Below, piece after piece: positions 52,061 to 61,506 of a stretch of DNA of 64,000 nucleotides. The stretch spans positions 1-64,000 of the forward strand of contig JBGCFN010000014.1 in the NCBI GenBank assembly GCA_045106935.1. Reading direction: 5' to 3'. Numbering within the stretch: position 1 is the first letter of the stretch; each line of letters starts with the position of its first letter. A program made the translations under genes and the position numbers. The stretch is from UBA1858 sp045106935. Its GTDB lineage: Bacteria; Pseudomonadota; Gammaproteobacteria; UBA4575. Under the pieces are notes generated by a model. It saw only the letters and a program-made list of their open reading frames with translations, did not search any database and was not told the origin of the DNA.

Positions 52061-54568
52061 CTAGTGAAGTAGCTTTAAGCCATCCATAGGCATTGGAGAC
52101 CCCATGGCATAACCCTGTGCAAAATCAACACCAAGCTTGCGCAATTGTTCAACGACTTCTTCGCTTTCTGCGCATTCAGCTATTGTGCCAATACCCATGA
52201 CATGCCCCATTTGGTTTATTGCTTCAACCATGGCGTAGTCAATGGTGTCATTTGACATGTCGGTGACAAAGCTGCCATCAATTTTCAAGTAATCAACCGG
52301 CAAGTTTTTGAGGTAGGTAAATGAAGATAAGCCGCTACCAAAATCATCAAGTGCAAAACAACAACCCACTTTCTTTAATTCTTTAATTAGAACGCTTGCT
52401 TGCGTCAGATTGTTAATCGCAGCAGTTTCGGTAATTTCAAAACATACATGTTGTGGATCAACTTGAGAGCTGGCTAATTCATCTTTGATGAATTGTAATA
52501 ATTTGTCGTCATTGAGTGAGTTACCAGATAGGTTAATAGCAATGTGCACACCAGACTTTTCTCCAAAAGTGTCATGATAACTATGTAGTGCGGTGTGAAT
52601 GACCCATCGGTCTACATTGGGCATTAAGCCATAACGTTCTGCAGCAGGAATAAAGCTGCCAGGCATGATTATGTTGCCATTGGCATCGTTAAGGCGCAGT
52701 AGTAATTCATAGTGCTGGATTGAGCGATTGCCTAAAGATAGCGAAACTATCGGTTGGCAATAAAGCATGAAGCGATCTTCTTTTAACGCACCTGTGATTC
52801 CTGCGGCACGTAATATCTCTGCATGTTTGCGTGTGAGTTCATCGTCATCAACTTGATAGACGTGTAATTGATTTCGGCCTCGCTCGTTTGCTGAATAACA
52901 AGTTAACTCGGCTCGCGTCAGCATTTGTGCAGGTTCCGGGGATTCTTTGGTAACGGGGACAATACCAATGCTTAATCCAAGTTCAAATATTTGATTTTCC
53001 CAAGTGAAACGCTGGCGTTGGAATTCATCAATGAGGTTTTGTGCGGTTCGTTTAGCATTATCTATTGTGTGATTCACTAACAGTAATGCGAATTCATCTC
53101 CACCCAGGCGACCAATGTAATCGATGCTGCGAATTTTAGAGCGTAGAAAATGGGCGACTTCTTTAAGAATGTAATCGCCAGCAGTGTGGCCTGCCTGTGC
53201 ATTAATAATTTTGAATTGATTGACATCAATGTAACAAAGAACATGCTGAACATCGTGTAGTGCAGCACTGGCAATCGATTTTTCTAATTGGTATTCAAAT
53301 TCTTGACGATTAAGTAAGCCAGTGAGTGAGTCATGCGAGGCGCGATGTTCAATTTCACTGGTGAGGCGTCTCGTCTCGGATAAGTCTTTTATGATGATGA
53401 CTGTGCCATGCGCCTGACTTTCAACTGGAAAATGAGGAGCTATGGCAATTTCGATGGCGCGCTCATCATTGTGGTTGTTGACTAGCAGTAAATTCTTAGA
53501 GACTTGGATCGTTCTATTTTCTTGTATAGCAGTATGACCGGGAATATCGAAGCGTTCGCGCTTGTCAGAATCAATCAAACGGATAATTTCATCAATGTCA
53601 TGGCCTTCAGCTTCAAAGGTAGGCCAACCCGTTAAGCTCTCTGCCACAGGATTCATGTGAATGACTTTAAGATGGCTATCGGTAATGATCACGCCTTCTT
53701 TTAATAACTCTAGTGTTAGCTTATTACGAGTTTGCTCTTCTAGAAGCTCAGCTTCTATGCGCATTAGGTTGCTCTGGTTTTGAATAACCAAAGCATAGCC
53801 AGAAGTGCTGTTTTTCTGGTCATTAAGTGCGACCGTGCAGCGTAAATGTAATGTTTCGTTATCTTTGTCGACTGTAATGAGGCCGGTCGATTTATTTTCA
53901 TTATCCTGTGTTTCAGAAATCAAACGTTTTATCGTGTTTTGTTCTTGGGCAGATAAGATCAAGTCAATCGGTGTGCCGAGTGATTCTTTAGCATCGATAT
54001 TGAGTAGCTCGCAAGAGACATCATTAGCATGTGTAATGGTGTGGTTCTTATCCAATAATATAAAACCGACATTGGCGCTATTTAATATATCATCGACAAC
54101 TTCAATTTCTTCGGGTTGCGTAAGTAATGCTTTTTTATTTAGTACCGGAATTTGGTCGTTGTTGGGAATAGCCGCATTTATATTCGTATCGTTTGCAGAG
54201 CTTGCAGTCGAGCTAATTAAAGCCGCAGGTAAGCTTTTTATATCTGCAGTTGAGCATAAGTGTAAGCCTTCACCAAGCGCAGGATTCAGTTCGAAATCTT
54301 GATGCATAATTTCGAAGTCACTAGGTTTGCGTAACACAAATATTTTTGTAAATGGGTTCACCGCTTTCACCCAATTTGCAATCTTGAGTGGGTCTTGCAG
54401 GTGGTGCCCCAAAACAATGATGTCTGCATCCAGATTTCCTGATTTCAGCACCTCTGATAGCTGATTCTCGCTAGTGTAGTTAGATAAGGCCACGGGTGGT
54501 GGTATCTGGCGACACAAGTAAGACCAGAGGTCTTTGCCTATATTAATTAATGAAACTTTCGCTGCCAT
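52061..54568 (-). CDS. PAS-GGDEF-EAL dual c-di-GMP protein with pseudo-receiver N-terminus
   Basis: 835 residues. N-terminal 130 residues have a receiver-like layout ('ADIIVLGHHL', 'KIFVLRKPSD') but lack the acidic pocket. Two PAS domains follow (about 150-265 and 275-395). GGDEF about 405-570 has 'GRLGGDEFALLL' and I-site RSID five residues earlier. EAL about 580-835 starts 'YELLLRL' (ELL for EAL, Glu kept) and retains 'NLSGNS', 'FEITETAA', 'ALDDFGSGLSSFTYLK', 'IAECAES' and QGYAMG, so phosphodiesterase activity is likely. Both activities may be present. Confidence 0.93.
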   Translation of the reverse strand: MAAKVSLINIGKDLWSYLCRQIPPPVALSNYTSENQLSEVLKSGNLDADIIVLGHHLQDPLKIANWVKAVNPFTKIFVLRKPSDFEIMHQDFELNPALGEGLHLCSTADIKSLPAALISSTASSANDTNINAAIPNNDQIPVLNKKALLTQPEEIEVVDDILNSANVGFILLDKNHTITHANDVSCELLNIDAKESLGTPIDLILSAQEQNTIKRLISETQDNENKSTGLITVDKDNETLHLRCTVALNDQKNSTSGYALVIQNQSNLMRIEAELLEEQTRNKLTLELLKEGVIITDSHLKVIHMNPVAESLTGWPTFEAEGHDIDEIIRLIDSDKRERFDIPGHTAIQENRTIQVSKNLLLVNNHNDERAIEIAIAPHFPVESQAHGTVIIIKDLSETRRLTSEIEHRASHDSLTGLLNRQEFEYQLEKSIASAALHDVQHVLCYIDVNQFKIINAQAGHTAGDYILKEVAHFLRSKIRSIDYIGRLGGDEFALLLVNHTIDNAKRTAQNLIDEFQRQRFTWENQIFELGLSIGIVPVTKESPEPAQMLTRAELTCYSANERGRNQLHVYQVDDDELTRKHAEILRAAGITGALKEDRFMLYCQPIVSLSLGNRSIQHYELLLRLNDANGNIIMPGSFIPAAERYGLMPNVDRWVIHTALHSYHDTFGEKSGVHIAINLSGNSLNDDKLLQFIKDELASSQVDPQHVCFEITETAAINNLTQASVLIKELKKVGCCFALDDFGSGLSSFTYLKNLPVDYLKIDGSFVTDMSNDTIDYAMVEAINQMGHVMGIGTIAECAESEEVVEQLRKLGVDFAQGYAMGSPMPMDGLKLLH

Positions 54569-54623
54569 GAGACGAGAATCTATCCTGCTCTAGTAAAGTG
54601 GTGTTGATTGCAAGGAAGTAAGT

Positions 54624-54809
54624 TCATCTTACTTCACCTTCAAAAAGATCGGTCTGTGCTTTTTCGCGCAAATACTCCCGTATCCAAAGTCGCACAAGGC
54701 GTGAAGCGTTATCGTCTTCCCTCTTTACAGAGCGCATAAATTCATCGCGCAATGATCGTGGAATCCTAACCTGGAGTAGGGCGGGGTCTGTAGGATGTTT
54801 ATCAGTCAA
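54624..54809 (-). CDS. orphan ribbon-helix-helix DNA-binding protein
   Basis: 61 residues. 'ALLQVRIPRSLRDEFMRSVK' gives the DNA-contacting strand and first helix, and 'NASRLVRLWIREYLREKAQ' the second helix of an Arc/MetJ-type fold. Such proteins are repressors or antitoxins; no toxin-like frame is adjacent, so an orphan regulator is the better reading. It is 55 bp upstream of the EAL gene on the same strand and could control it. Confidence 0.75.
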   Translation of the reverse strand: MTDKHPTDPALLQVRIPRSLRDEFMRSVKREDDNASRLVRLWIREYLREKAQTDLFEGEVR

Positions 54810-55068
54810 ATCTATACTCTGGTCAGTAACAAGTAATGACAGGAGTATGACAATTAATGCGATTACTTACAAGTGTTTGATAAGTAAGGTCGGTAACGTA
54901 GTGATTTGATTTGAAATATAGCGATAATTACAAATTAAAAAAAGAGCTTGGCCGCAAATCGCTTGCGCTTTCATGATTCGATTTGCATGTAAAGAGTTTA
55001 ACTTATTGAAATTTAATAAAATTTCTCATAAGTCGTTAGAAATTAATCAAATGAGTATCAGAATGACA

Positions 55069-55341
55069 CTAATGTTCGACGCGGTAGGGAATAACATGGT
55101 CGTAGTTGTTAAAATGCATATATATCAAATTTTTGCCGCATTGCGATTGATAGCCGCCAATTTTAACAAGGCCTTTTTCTATTGCATGTTTAAATGATTT
55201 TGTTGGTTCACAAACAGCCAGTGATACTGTTTCTATATTGGTGAGAAGACTTTTTCGGAGTTTGCTGACCGTCTGGGAGGTGTAGTCTATATCCTTGCTG
55301 CTGATAATGATTTCATTTTCTGGAATGGGATTATCTAACAT
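55069..55341 (-). CDS. small protein of unknown function under a Fur-like box
   Basis: 90 residues from the ATG at 55341, chosen because the Fur-like box and a TATAAT lie just upstream; the longer frame would start inside them. No signal peptide or TM segment in this form. 'SQTVSKLRKSLLTNIETVSL', two cysteines, and a C-terminus 'NNYDHVIPYRVEH'. No family recognised and no clear Shine-Dalgarno sequence. The regulatory site suggests an iron-linked role. Confidence 0.5.
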   Translation of the reverse strand: MLDNPIPENEIIISSKDIDYTSQTVSKLRKSLLTNIETVSLAVCEPTKSFKHAIEKGLVKIGGYQSQCGKNLIYMHFNNYDHVIPYRVEH

Positions 55342-55350
55342 GATTATAAT

Positions 55351-55369
55351 GCGAATGAGAATTATTATT
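55351..55369 (-). promoter_or_regulatory. Fur-box-like sequence
   Basis: The 19 bp match the Fur consensus GATAATGATAATCATTATC at 14 positions, with an AATGA-N-AAT-N-ATTAT core. It overlaps a TATAAT on the minus strand and lies 9 bp upstream of the ATG at 55341, where bound Fur would block transcription. Confidence 0.5.
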
Positions 55370-55484
55370 ATATGGTGCAATACTATAAATCTATGATCAA
55401 GTGATTTTAAAGAATAGACATTATTAGCCGATGATTAAGTGAATTTGTTTTTGTTGTATTAAGCAATGAGTCTGGCTATTTCTG

Positions 55485-56201
55485 ATGAGTAAACAAAAAA
55501 ATTTCTATCAAATACTTCATGTGCAGCAAGATGCGCCAAGCGAGGTGATTCGATCTACCTATCGCACGATGATGCAGAAAATGAAAATGCACCCAGATCT
55601 GGGTGGCAATCAAGAGGAGGCCGCTTTAATTAATGAGGCCTACTCGGTGTTAATGGATGCTGATGCGCGCGCTCAGTATGATTCCTCTTTGGCAGGTCAA
55701 AATAATTCTTTTACTAAGCAAAGCTATAGCAGCCAAAATACTCATCGTGAAAAAACAACAGTCTTCAAAGAGAATCAATGCGTATTCTGTGAGCTTCCAC
55801 ATAACTATGGACATGCTGTAAAACCAGACAGTCAATGCACTCGATGTGGAAGCGCGTTATATCCTGCGATAAAAGAAACTTTTGAACAGAATGGGAATCG
55901 TTTAATTAATCGCATTGAAAAGCAATGGCCTGTATCTATATATCTTGATTGGACGGATTCCCGTAGTTATATCGGTACTACGCAAGATGTGTCTCTAAAT
56001 GGTCTGCAAGTTTTGTCTAATAAATATGTGGATAATGGGACGGTGCTAAAGCTATCAAGTCATTTATTGGATTCAGTGGCACTGGTTGTAAATTCTAGAA
56101 GCAATCACACCCTGTTGCGTAAGCGCTGGAATCTGGGTCTGGAGTTCATCACTCTGCGATTTCATCATGCCCAAGGAACTTTTGTGAAAGTTGATGCTTA
56201 A
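55485..56201 (+). CDS. J-domain protein with Cys4 motif and PilZ domain
   Basis: 238 residues. J-domain about 5-66 with an intact HPD (36-38) and 'INEAYSVLMDADARAQYDSS', so it should stimulate DnaK. A Cys4 element (Cys99, Cys102, Cys118, Cys121) resembles a small zinc ribbon. A PilZ domain about 138-232 keeps the c-di-GMP motifs RLINR (139-143) and DVSLNG (168-173). The order suggests a chaperone adaptor responsive to c-di-GMP. The nearby GGDEF/EAL genes fit, but the link is inference. Confidence 0.88.
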   Translation: MSKQKNFYQILHVQQDAPSEVIRSTYRTMMQKMKMHPDLGGNQEEAALINEAYSVLMDADARAQYDSSLAGQNNSFTKQSYSSQNTHREKTTVFKENQCVFCELPHNYGHAVKPDSQCTRCGSALYPAIKETFEQNGNRLINRIEKQWPVSIYLDWTDSRSYIGTTQDVSLNGLQVLSNKYVDNGTVLKLSSHLLDSVALVVNSRSNHTLLRKRWNLGLEFITLRFHHAQGTFVKVDA

Positions 56202-56309
56202 TTAAGTTTCGATTGGTCTGCGCCTCAAAAATATAAAACTTCCCCTTGCAATAAATTTAGATAACACTGCCTCGGTCGTTAGGTAGATAAAACTAAATGG
56301 TCATGTGAT

Positions 56310-57113
56310 ATGGGTAATAAAAAATCAATAAATGATTTGCTTGAAATTATGCAGGCATTGAGGGATCCGCAAACAGGCTGCTCATGGGACAAAGTACAAA
56401 CTTTTCAAACAATTGCGCCCTACACCATCGAGGAGGCATACGAGGTTGCTGAAGCAATCGCGCGTAACGATATGCGTGATTTGTGTGATGAGCTTGGTGA
56501 TTTGTTACTGCAAGTGGTGTATCACGCGCAAATGGCAAAAGAAACGGATCAGTTTGATTTTGATGATGTGGTTAACGCCATTTGTGAAAAAATGATTAGA
56601 CGGCACCCGCATGTATTTGGATCAGATGAGCAGCTCGCTCAAGGCAAACAAGATTGGGAGCAGTTTAAGCATCAAGAGCGATTAGCTAAAGGTGAGTTGC
56701 AACATGATACATCTGCATTAGCTAATGTATCTGAAGGGTTGCCGTCATTAATTCGTGCACGCAAACTACAAAAGAAAGCATCCAAGGTGAATTTTGATTG
56801 GTCTGATGTGAATGATGTTGTCGCAAAAATTAAAGAAGAAGTGATAGAGCTGGATGAAGCGATGAGTCTCAATCAGGATGATGCGCATATTGAGGAAGAA
56901 GTCGGCGACGTTCTGTTTTCAGTGGTTAATCTTTGTCGACACATCGAGGTTGATGCAGACATGGCTTTGCAGAAAGCAAATCTAAAATTTGAACAACGCT
57001 TTAGGCAAGTGGAAAGTCTTATTGCTGAGCAAGGTGAGCAAATGGCAAATCTTAATGAAGAGCAGTTGGATGTTTATTGGGAACAGGCGAAACAAGCGCT
57101 AGAGAAAAAATAA
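56310..57113 (+). CDS. mazG: nucleoside triphosphate pyrophosphohydrolase MazG
   Basis: 267 residues with two tandem MazG domains. The first has 'LRDPQTGCSWDKVQTFQT', 'EEAYEVAEAI' and 'ELGDLLLQVVYHAQMA'; the second has 'EEVIELDEAM' and 'EEEVGDVLFSVVNLCRH'. The E-E-x-x-E / E-x-x-D metal sites are present in both. Hydrolyses NTPs to NMP and pyrophosphate (house-cleaning; affects ppGpp in E. coli). Confidence 0.97.
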   Translation: MGNKKSINDLLEIMQALRDPQTGCSWDKVQTFQTIAPYTIEEAYEVAEAIARNDMRDLCDELGDLLLQVVYHAQMAKETDQFDFDDVVNAICEKMIRRHPHVFGSDEQLAQGKQDWEQFKHQERLAKGELQHDTSALANVSEGLPSLIRARKLQKKASKVNFDWSDVNDVVAKIKEEVIELDEAMSLNQDDAHIEEEVGDVLFSVVNLCRHIEVDADMALQKANLKFEQRFRQVESLIAEQGEQMANLNEEQLDVYWEQAKQALEKK

Positions 57114-57141
57114 TTTGGTCGTTTTGAAATAAGTTTTTAAA

Positions 57142-57990
57142 TTAAATTGCCTCTTCAAAAAGCATTGAAAAATCGACTGCCTGCACATGTTTTGTCAGTG
57201 CGCCGACAGAAATATAATCCACGCCTAACATTGCATACTGGCTAATATTATCCATAGTGATATTGCCGGACACCTCCAGCTTAATTTTGTTATGGCTCAT
57301 TTCCACCGCTTGTGTCACTTCCTGTAGCGAAAAGTTATCGAGTAGTGCAATCGTGGCTTGATGCTCAATAGCTTCATTTAATTGCGCAAGCGTCTCAACT
57401 TCTACTTCTATTTTTAATTCTGGATGCTGTTGCTTGGCGCGTGCGATGGCATGGCTGATTGATCCACAGGCAGCGATGTGATTTTCTTTGATTAAGTAAG
57501 CATCGTATAGACCCATGCGATGGTTTGTTCCGCCAGCGCATAACACAGCATATTTTTGTGCATAGCGTAAGCCGGGAATGGTTTTACGTGTGTCTAGAAG
57601 CTGAGTTTTGGTGCCTTTGAGTCGGTGGAGTAATTTTTTAGTTGCTGTGGCGGTACCAGATAAGGTTTGTAGGAAATTTAATGCTGTTCTTTCGCCGCTG
57701 AGGATTGATCTTGCTGCGCCTGATATTTTGCAAACTTCATTTCCAGGATGCATCACTTCACCATCGTTGCGCATCCATTCTATATCAACATCAGAATTGA
57801 GTTGTTTGAATGTTTCAGTAAACCAAGCTTGACCGCAAAGCGTTGCTGTTTCTCTGCATAATACTTTAGCGGTGGCATTGTGTGGGTCGCAAAGTGCAGC
57901 ACTTACATCGCCCTGGCCAATATCTTCAGCCAGAGCAGTGCGTACAGATTCACTTATTGTCGCGACATAAGTGGGAGCATGATTATGCAA
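57142..57990 (-). CDS. nadC: carboxylating nicotinate-nucleotide pyrophosphorylase
   Basis: 282 residues. 'ALAEDIGQGDVSAALCDPHN', 'NFLQTLSGTATATKKLLHRL', 'LLDTRKTIPGLRYAQKYAVL', 'CGGTNHRMGLYDAYLIKENH' and 'LEVSGNITMDNISQYAMLGV' are the QPRTase motifs. Makes nicotinate mononucleotide from quinolinate in NAD synthesis. Four bp after the symporter gene. Confidence 0.97.
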   Translation of the reverse strand: MHNHAPTYVATISESVRTALAEDIGQGDVSAALCDPHNATAKVLCRETATLCGQAWFTETFKQLNSDVDIEWMRNDGEVMHPGNEVCKISGAARSILSGERTALNFLQTLSGTATATKKLLHRLKGTKTQLLDTRKTIPGLRYAQKYAVLCAGGTNHRMGLYDAYLIKENHIAACGSISHAIARAKQQHPELKIEVEVETLAQLNEAIEHQATIALLDNFSLQEVTQAVEMSHNKIKLEVSGNITMDNISQYAMLGVDYISVGALTKHVQAVDFSMLFEEAI

Positions 57991-57994
57991 AAAT

Positions 57995-59332
57995 CTATTC
58001 CTTAGAAAAATATTCCTTGGTAATTTTGAAGATCACAGGACTTAATAAAGCAAGTGCAATTAAGTTTGGCACAGCCATGAAGCCATTCATCACATCTGCC
58101 AGAATCCATATTAAGTTTACTTTTTGGTAAGCACCAAAAAATGCAGCAGCTATCCAGAGTATACGATAGGGGAGAATGATTTTTTCGCCAAAAATATATT
58201 CAGCACATCGTTCGCCGTAATAACTCCAGCCAAGAATGGTAGTAAAAGCAAAGATGACTAAGCCAAATGTAATGATGTATTCGCCAAATGGAATCGAATT
58301 ACCATAAGCTAGTGTGGATAAGCTTGCGCCTGTCTCACCACTTGTCCAAGCACCACTAATAATGATCACCAGTGCAGTCATAGTACAGACAATGATTGTG
58401 TCTATGAATGTGCCTAACATGCCAATCATGCCCTGTCTGACAGGGCTGTCAGTTTGTGCTGCAGCATGGGCAATTGGTGCACTTCCCAAGCCTGCTTCGT
58501 TGGAGAAAATACCTCGTGCAACCCCCATTTGAATTGCAATCATAATGCCGGCGCCTGCAAAGCCGCCTGCCGCAGCGCTGCCATTAAAGGCGCTATCTAC
58601 AATTAATGATAATGCCGCCGGAACTTCGCTGATGTTACTTAAGATGATTGCGAGAGAACCAACGATATAGGCAATGGCCATTATTGGAACAAGTTTACCT
58701 GCGACTGAACCAATACGTTTAATGCCGCCTAAAATAACTAAGCCAGCGAGTATTGCTATGACGGCACCAGTAATTTTTTTATCTACACTGAAGTTGCTAT
58801 GCAATGCGTCGGCAACTGAATTTGATTGCACCATATTGCCAATACCAAAAGCGGCAATCGTGCCAAACAAAGCAAACAAAAAAGCCAGCCAACCCCAGTT
58901 GGCACCTAAGCCATTTTTTATGTAATACATAGGGCCACCAACGTGCTTACCTAGTGCGTCTTTTTCACGATATTTAACTGCAAGCACTGCTTCACCATAT
59001 TTAGTTGCCATGCCAACTAAAGCGGTGATCCACATCCAAAATATTGCTCCAGGCCCACCAATGAAAATAGCCGTGGCGACACCGGCAATATTTCCTGTGC
59101 CGATGGTGGCGGACATAGCGGTCATTAATGCTTGGAAAGGAGATATTTCGCCTTTACCTTCACTTTTACGCCCTTGGAATAATAGTGAAAAGGCGTAAGG
59201 AATTGTTTTTCGCCAAGGGATGAATTTGAGGCCAAGTGTAAGATAAGCGCCAACACCAATTATGAGTACTAATGTGAAGGGCCCCCAAATGAATGAGCTG
59301 AGTGTGTTAAGTAGTAATGTTAATGACTCCAT
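57995..59332 (-). CDS. alanine/glycine:cation symporter (AGCS family)
   Basis: 445 residues with about 11 TM helices. 'TIGTGNIAGVATAIFIGGPG', 'MYYIKNGLGANWGWLA', 'RGIFSNEAGLGSAPIAHAAA' and 'GMIGMLGTFIDTIIVCTMTA' are AGCS signatures. Imports alanine or glycine with Na+ or H+. The operon link to nadC has no obvious metabolic meaning. Confidence 0.95.
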   Translation of the reverse strand: MESLTLLLNTLSSFIWGPFTLVLIIGVGAYLTLGLKFIPWRKTIPYAFSLLFQGRKSEGKGEISPFQALMTAMSATIGTGNIAGVATAIFIGGPGAIFWMWITALVGMATKYGEAVLAVKYREKDALGKHVGGPMYYIKNGLGANWGWLAFLFALFGTIAAFGIGNMVQSNSVADALHSNFSVDKKITGAVIAILAGLVILGGIKRIGSVAGKLVPIMAIAYIVGSLAIILSNISEVPAALSLIVDSAFNGSAAAGGFAGAGIMIAIQMGVARGIFSNEAGLGSAPIAHAAAQTDSPVRQGMIGMLGTFIDTIIVCTMTALVIIISGAWTSGETGASLSTLAYGNSIPFGEYIITFGLVIFAFTTILGWSYYGERCAEYIFGEKIILPYRILWIAAAFFGAYQKVNLIWILADVMNGFMAVPNLIALALLSPVIFKITKEYFSKE

Positions 59333-59430
59333 TTTTCCTCCGCCAGTACAGTCTTTATTGTTGTTTTGCTAGCATGCACGACATTGGACGCCTAAATCAA
59401 CTATTGTTTGTGGGGTTAGAAGGGAATTAA

Positions 59431-60567
59431 ATGCGTAAATCTGCCATTTTAAGTATTAGCTTAATTGTTTTGCTCTATCTTATTTGGATGTTTGCTGTTG
59501 CGGCAAAACCCCCTTTTCCCGATATGCATGATTGGGGGAATACAGATTTTTCGAATACGATTGTGGTGCTGGGTGATATGGTTGAGGGTGGGCCCGGTAA
59601 GGATGGGATTCCATCAATCGATCAACCTGAATTTGAAACGATTCAATCTGCAGAAAAATGGCTTGATGATCGTGAGCCGGTCGTCGTGTTTTCTAATAAT
59701 GGACAAACCAAGGCTTACCCGCTGCAAATTTTGATTTATCACGAAATTGTGAATGATCAACTGGGAGAACAAAAAATTTCTGTCACCTATTGTCCTTTAT
59801 GTAATGCTGCAATGGTTTTTTCTCGATGGCACAAAGGCAAGTTGTTAGATTTTGGAACGAGTGGGAAAGTGTATACCAACAACTTAGTCATGTATGACCG
59901 TCAGAGTGAATCATGGTGGCTGCAATTTACGGGAGAAGCGGTTGTTGGTGATTATGCGGGTGACTCATTAAAACTTCTGCCATCGCAGATTGTGTCTTTT
60001 AAGCAATTTAAAGATGCGCATCCTTTGGGTGAGGTGCTAACGAATCGCACTGGTTTTAATAAACGATATGGCACGAATCCTTATGTTAATTATGATTCAC
60101 GCAAGGTGCCAATTGCTTGGTTTTATCGCAAACCATTTGACGATCGATTACCAGTCATGGAGCGGGTGCTTGGATTAGTTGAAGGTGAAAATGCAATGGC
60201 GTTCCCGCTCTCAAGCTTGAGGACTAAACCGATTGTACAAACAAATGTGGGGGATGTTGGAGTGTTAGTCATAAGTAAACCAGGGATGGCGTCGGCGGTG
60301 GATGCGCAATCAATACGTGAGTCTAGAGATATATTGGCTGCCGCGGCTTATTCGCGTGATGTCGATGGAAGATTGTTAGATTTTCAATTGGATAATAAAA
60401 AGCTAATTGATATTCAAACAAAATCTGTTTGGAATATGTTTGGCGTTGCTGTTGAAGGCGAGCTCAAAGGCGTGCGCTTAGAAAAACTAGACCGTGGAGT
60501 TTATTTTTCATTTGTATGGTTGGACTTCTATGCTCACTCAAAGATATTTGAGCAGGATTTCGAGTAA
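59431..60567 (+). CDS. DUF3179 domain-containing protein
   Basis: 378 residues. An N-terminal TM or signal segment (about 5-26) then a DUF3179 domain: 'KAYPLQILIYHEIVNDQLG', 'VTYCPLCNAAMVFSR' with a CxxC, 'GTSGKVYTNNLVMYDRQSES', 'WWLQFTGEAVVGDYAG' and 'TNRTGFNKRYGTNPYVNYDS'. Exported; function unknown, possibly metal- or redox-related through the C-P-L-C pair. Convergent with argF. Confidence 0.92.
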   Translation: MRKSAILSISLIVLLYLIWMFAVAAKPPFPDMHDWGNTDFSNTIVVLGDMVEGGPGKDGIPSIDQPEFETIQSAEKWLDDREPVVVFSNNGQTKAYPLQILIYHEIVNDQLGEQKISVTYCPLCNAAMVFSRWHKGKLLDFGTSGKVYTNNLVMYDRQSESWWLQFTGEAVVGDYAGDSLKLLPSQIVSFKQFKDAHPLGEVLTNRTGFNKRYGTNPYVNYDSRKVPIAWFYRKPFDDRLPVMERVLGLVEGENAMAFPLSSLRTKPIVQTNVGDVGVLVISKPGMASAVDAQSIRESRDILAAAAYSRDVDGRLLDFQLDNKKLIDIQTKSVWNMFGVAVEGELKGVRLEKLDRGVYFSFVWLDFYAHSKIFEQDFE

Positions 60568-60576
60568 CGCTAATAG

Positions 60577-61485
60577 TTAGTTTGCGTGAAGCAATAAAAA
60601 TTCAATTAACGCTTTTTGAGCGTGCAAACGATTTTCTGCTTCATCCCATACAACACTTTGTGCGCCCTCTAGCACATCAGTAGTAACTTCTTCTTCTCTG
60701 TGTGCAGGTAAACAATGCATGAATAAAGCATCTTGATTGGCCTGTTGCATGAGTTCAGCATTAACTTGAAATGATGCAAATGCTTTTTCGCGTTGTTTTT
60801 GTTCTTCTTCTTGTCCCATGCTCGCCCACACATCCGTGACAATAAGGTCTGAGTCTTTAGCTGCGTCCATAGCGTCGTGAGTAAAATACACTTTATTGCC
60901 GGCCGCGCTGACAATGTCATGGTCGGGCTCGTAATTTTTTGGACTGGCAATGCGTAAGTTAAAGTCTAATAATCTGGCTGCATTGATATAAGAGTGGCAC
61001 ATATTATTTCCGTCACCAATCCAAGTAACGGTTGATCCACGAATGTCGCCTCTTTTTTCGAACCAAGTTTGCAGGTCTGCCAGTAGTTGGCAAGGATGAA
61101 CTAAGTCTGTTAAACCATTAATCACAGGGACAGTGGAAACACTTGCGAATCGTTCAATAGTGTCGTGGGCAAAAGTTCGAATCATAATGATGTCGACCAT
61201 GCGAGACAGTACGCGTGCAGCATCTTCGACGGGTTCTCCGCGCCCTAACTGTGTGTCTTTAGACGACAAGAATAATGCATGACCACCAAATTGAGCCATC
61301 CCCGCTTCAAATGAAACACGTGTGCGCGTTGAGGATTTGTCAAACAACATGCCAAGCGTTTTGTTTTGAAAAGGAGTATATGACTCGCCACTGTGTAGCA
61401 TGGCCTTAAGTTCAATTGCTCGCATGATAATTGAACGCAGTTCTTCGCTGCTAAGATCTAGTAATGATAAAAAGTGACGTGCCAT
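60577..61485 (-). CDS. argF: ornithine carbamoyltransferase
   Basis: 302 residues. Carbamoyl-phosphate loop 'DKSSTRTRVSFEAGM', 'HPCQLLADLQTWFEKR', 'VTDVWASMGQEEEQ' (ornithine-binding DxxxSMG) and 'FMHCLPAHREEEVT' identify it. Makes citrulline in arginine synthesis. Follows argD by 21 bp. Confidence 0.97.
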   Translation of the reverse strand: MARHFLSLLDLSSEELRSIIMRAIELKAMLHSGESYTPFQNKTLGMLFDKSSTRTRVSFEAGMAQFGGHALFLSSKDTQLGRGEPVEDAARVLSRMVDIIMIRTFAHDTIERFASVSTVPVINGLTDLVHPCQLLADLQTWFEKRGDIRGSTVTWIGDGNNMCHSYINAARLLDFNLRIASPKNYEPDHDIVSAAGNKVYFTHDAMDAAKDSDLIVTDVWASMGQEEEQKQREKAFASFQVNAELMQQANQDALFMHCLPAHREEEVTTDVLEGAQSVVWDEAENRLHAQKALIEFLLLHAN

Positions 61486-61506
61486 GATAGTTGTTTCTAA
61501 TTTAAA

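Noticed and set aside
54624..54809. Toxin-antitoxin module around the RHH protein
   Set aside because: No adjacent small toxin-like frame on either side; better read as an orphan regulator.
54973..55197. 74-codon plus-strand frame
   Set aside because: Antisense to the Fur-box gene; no ribosome binding site and no family.
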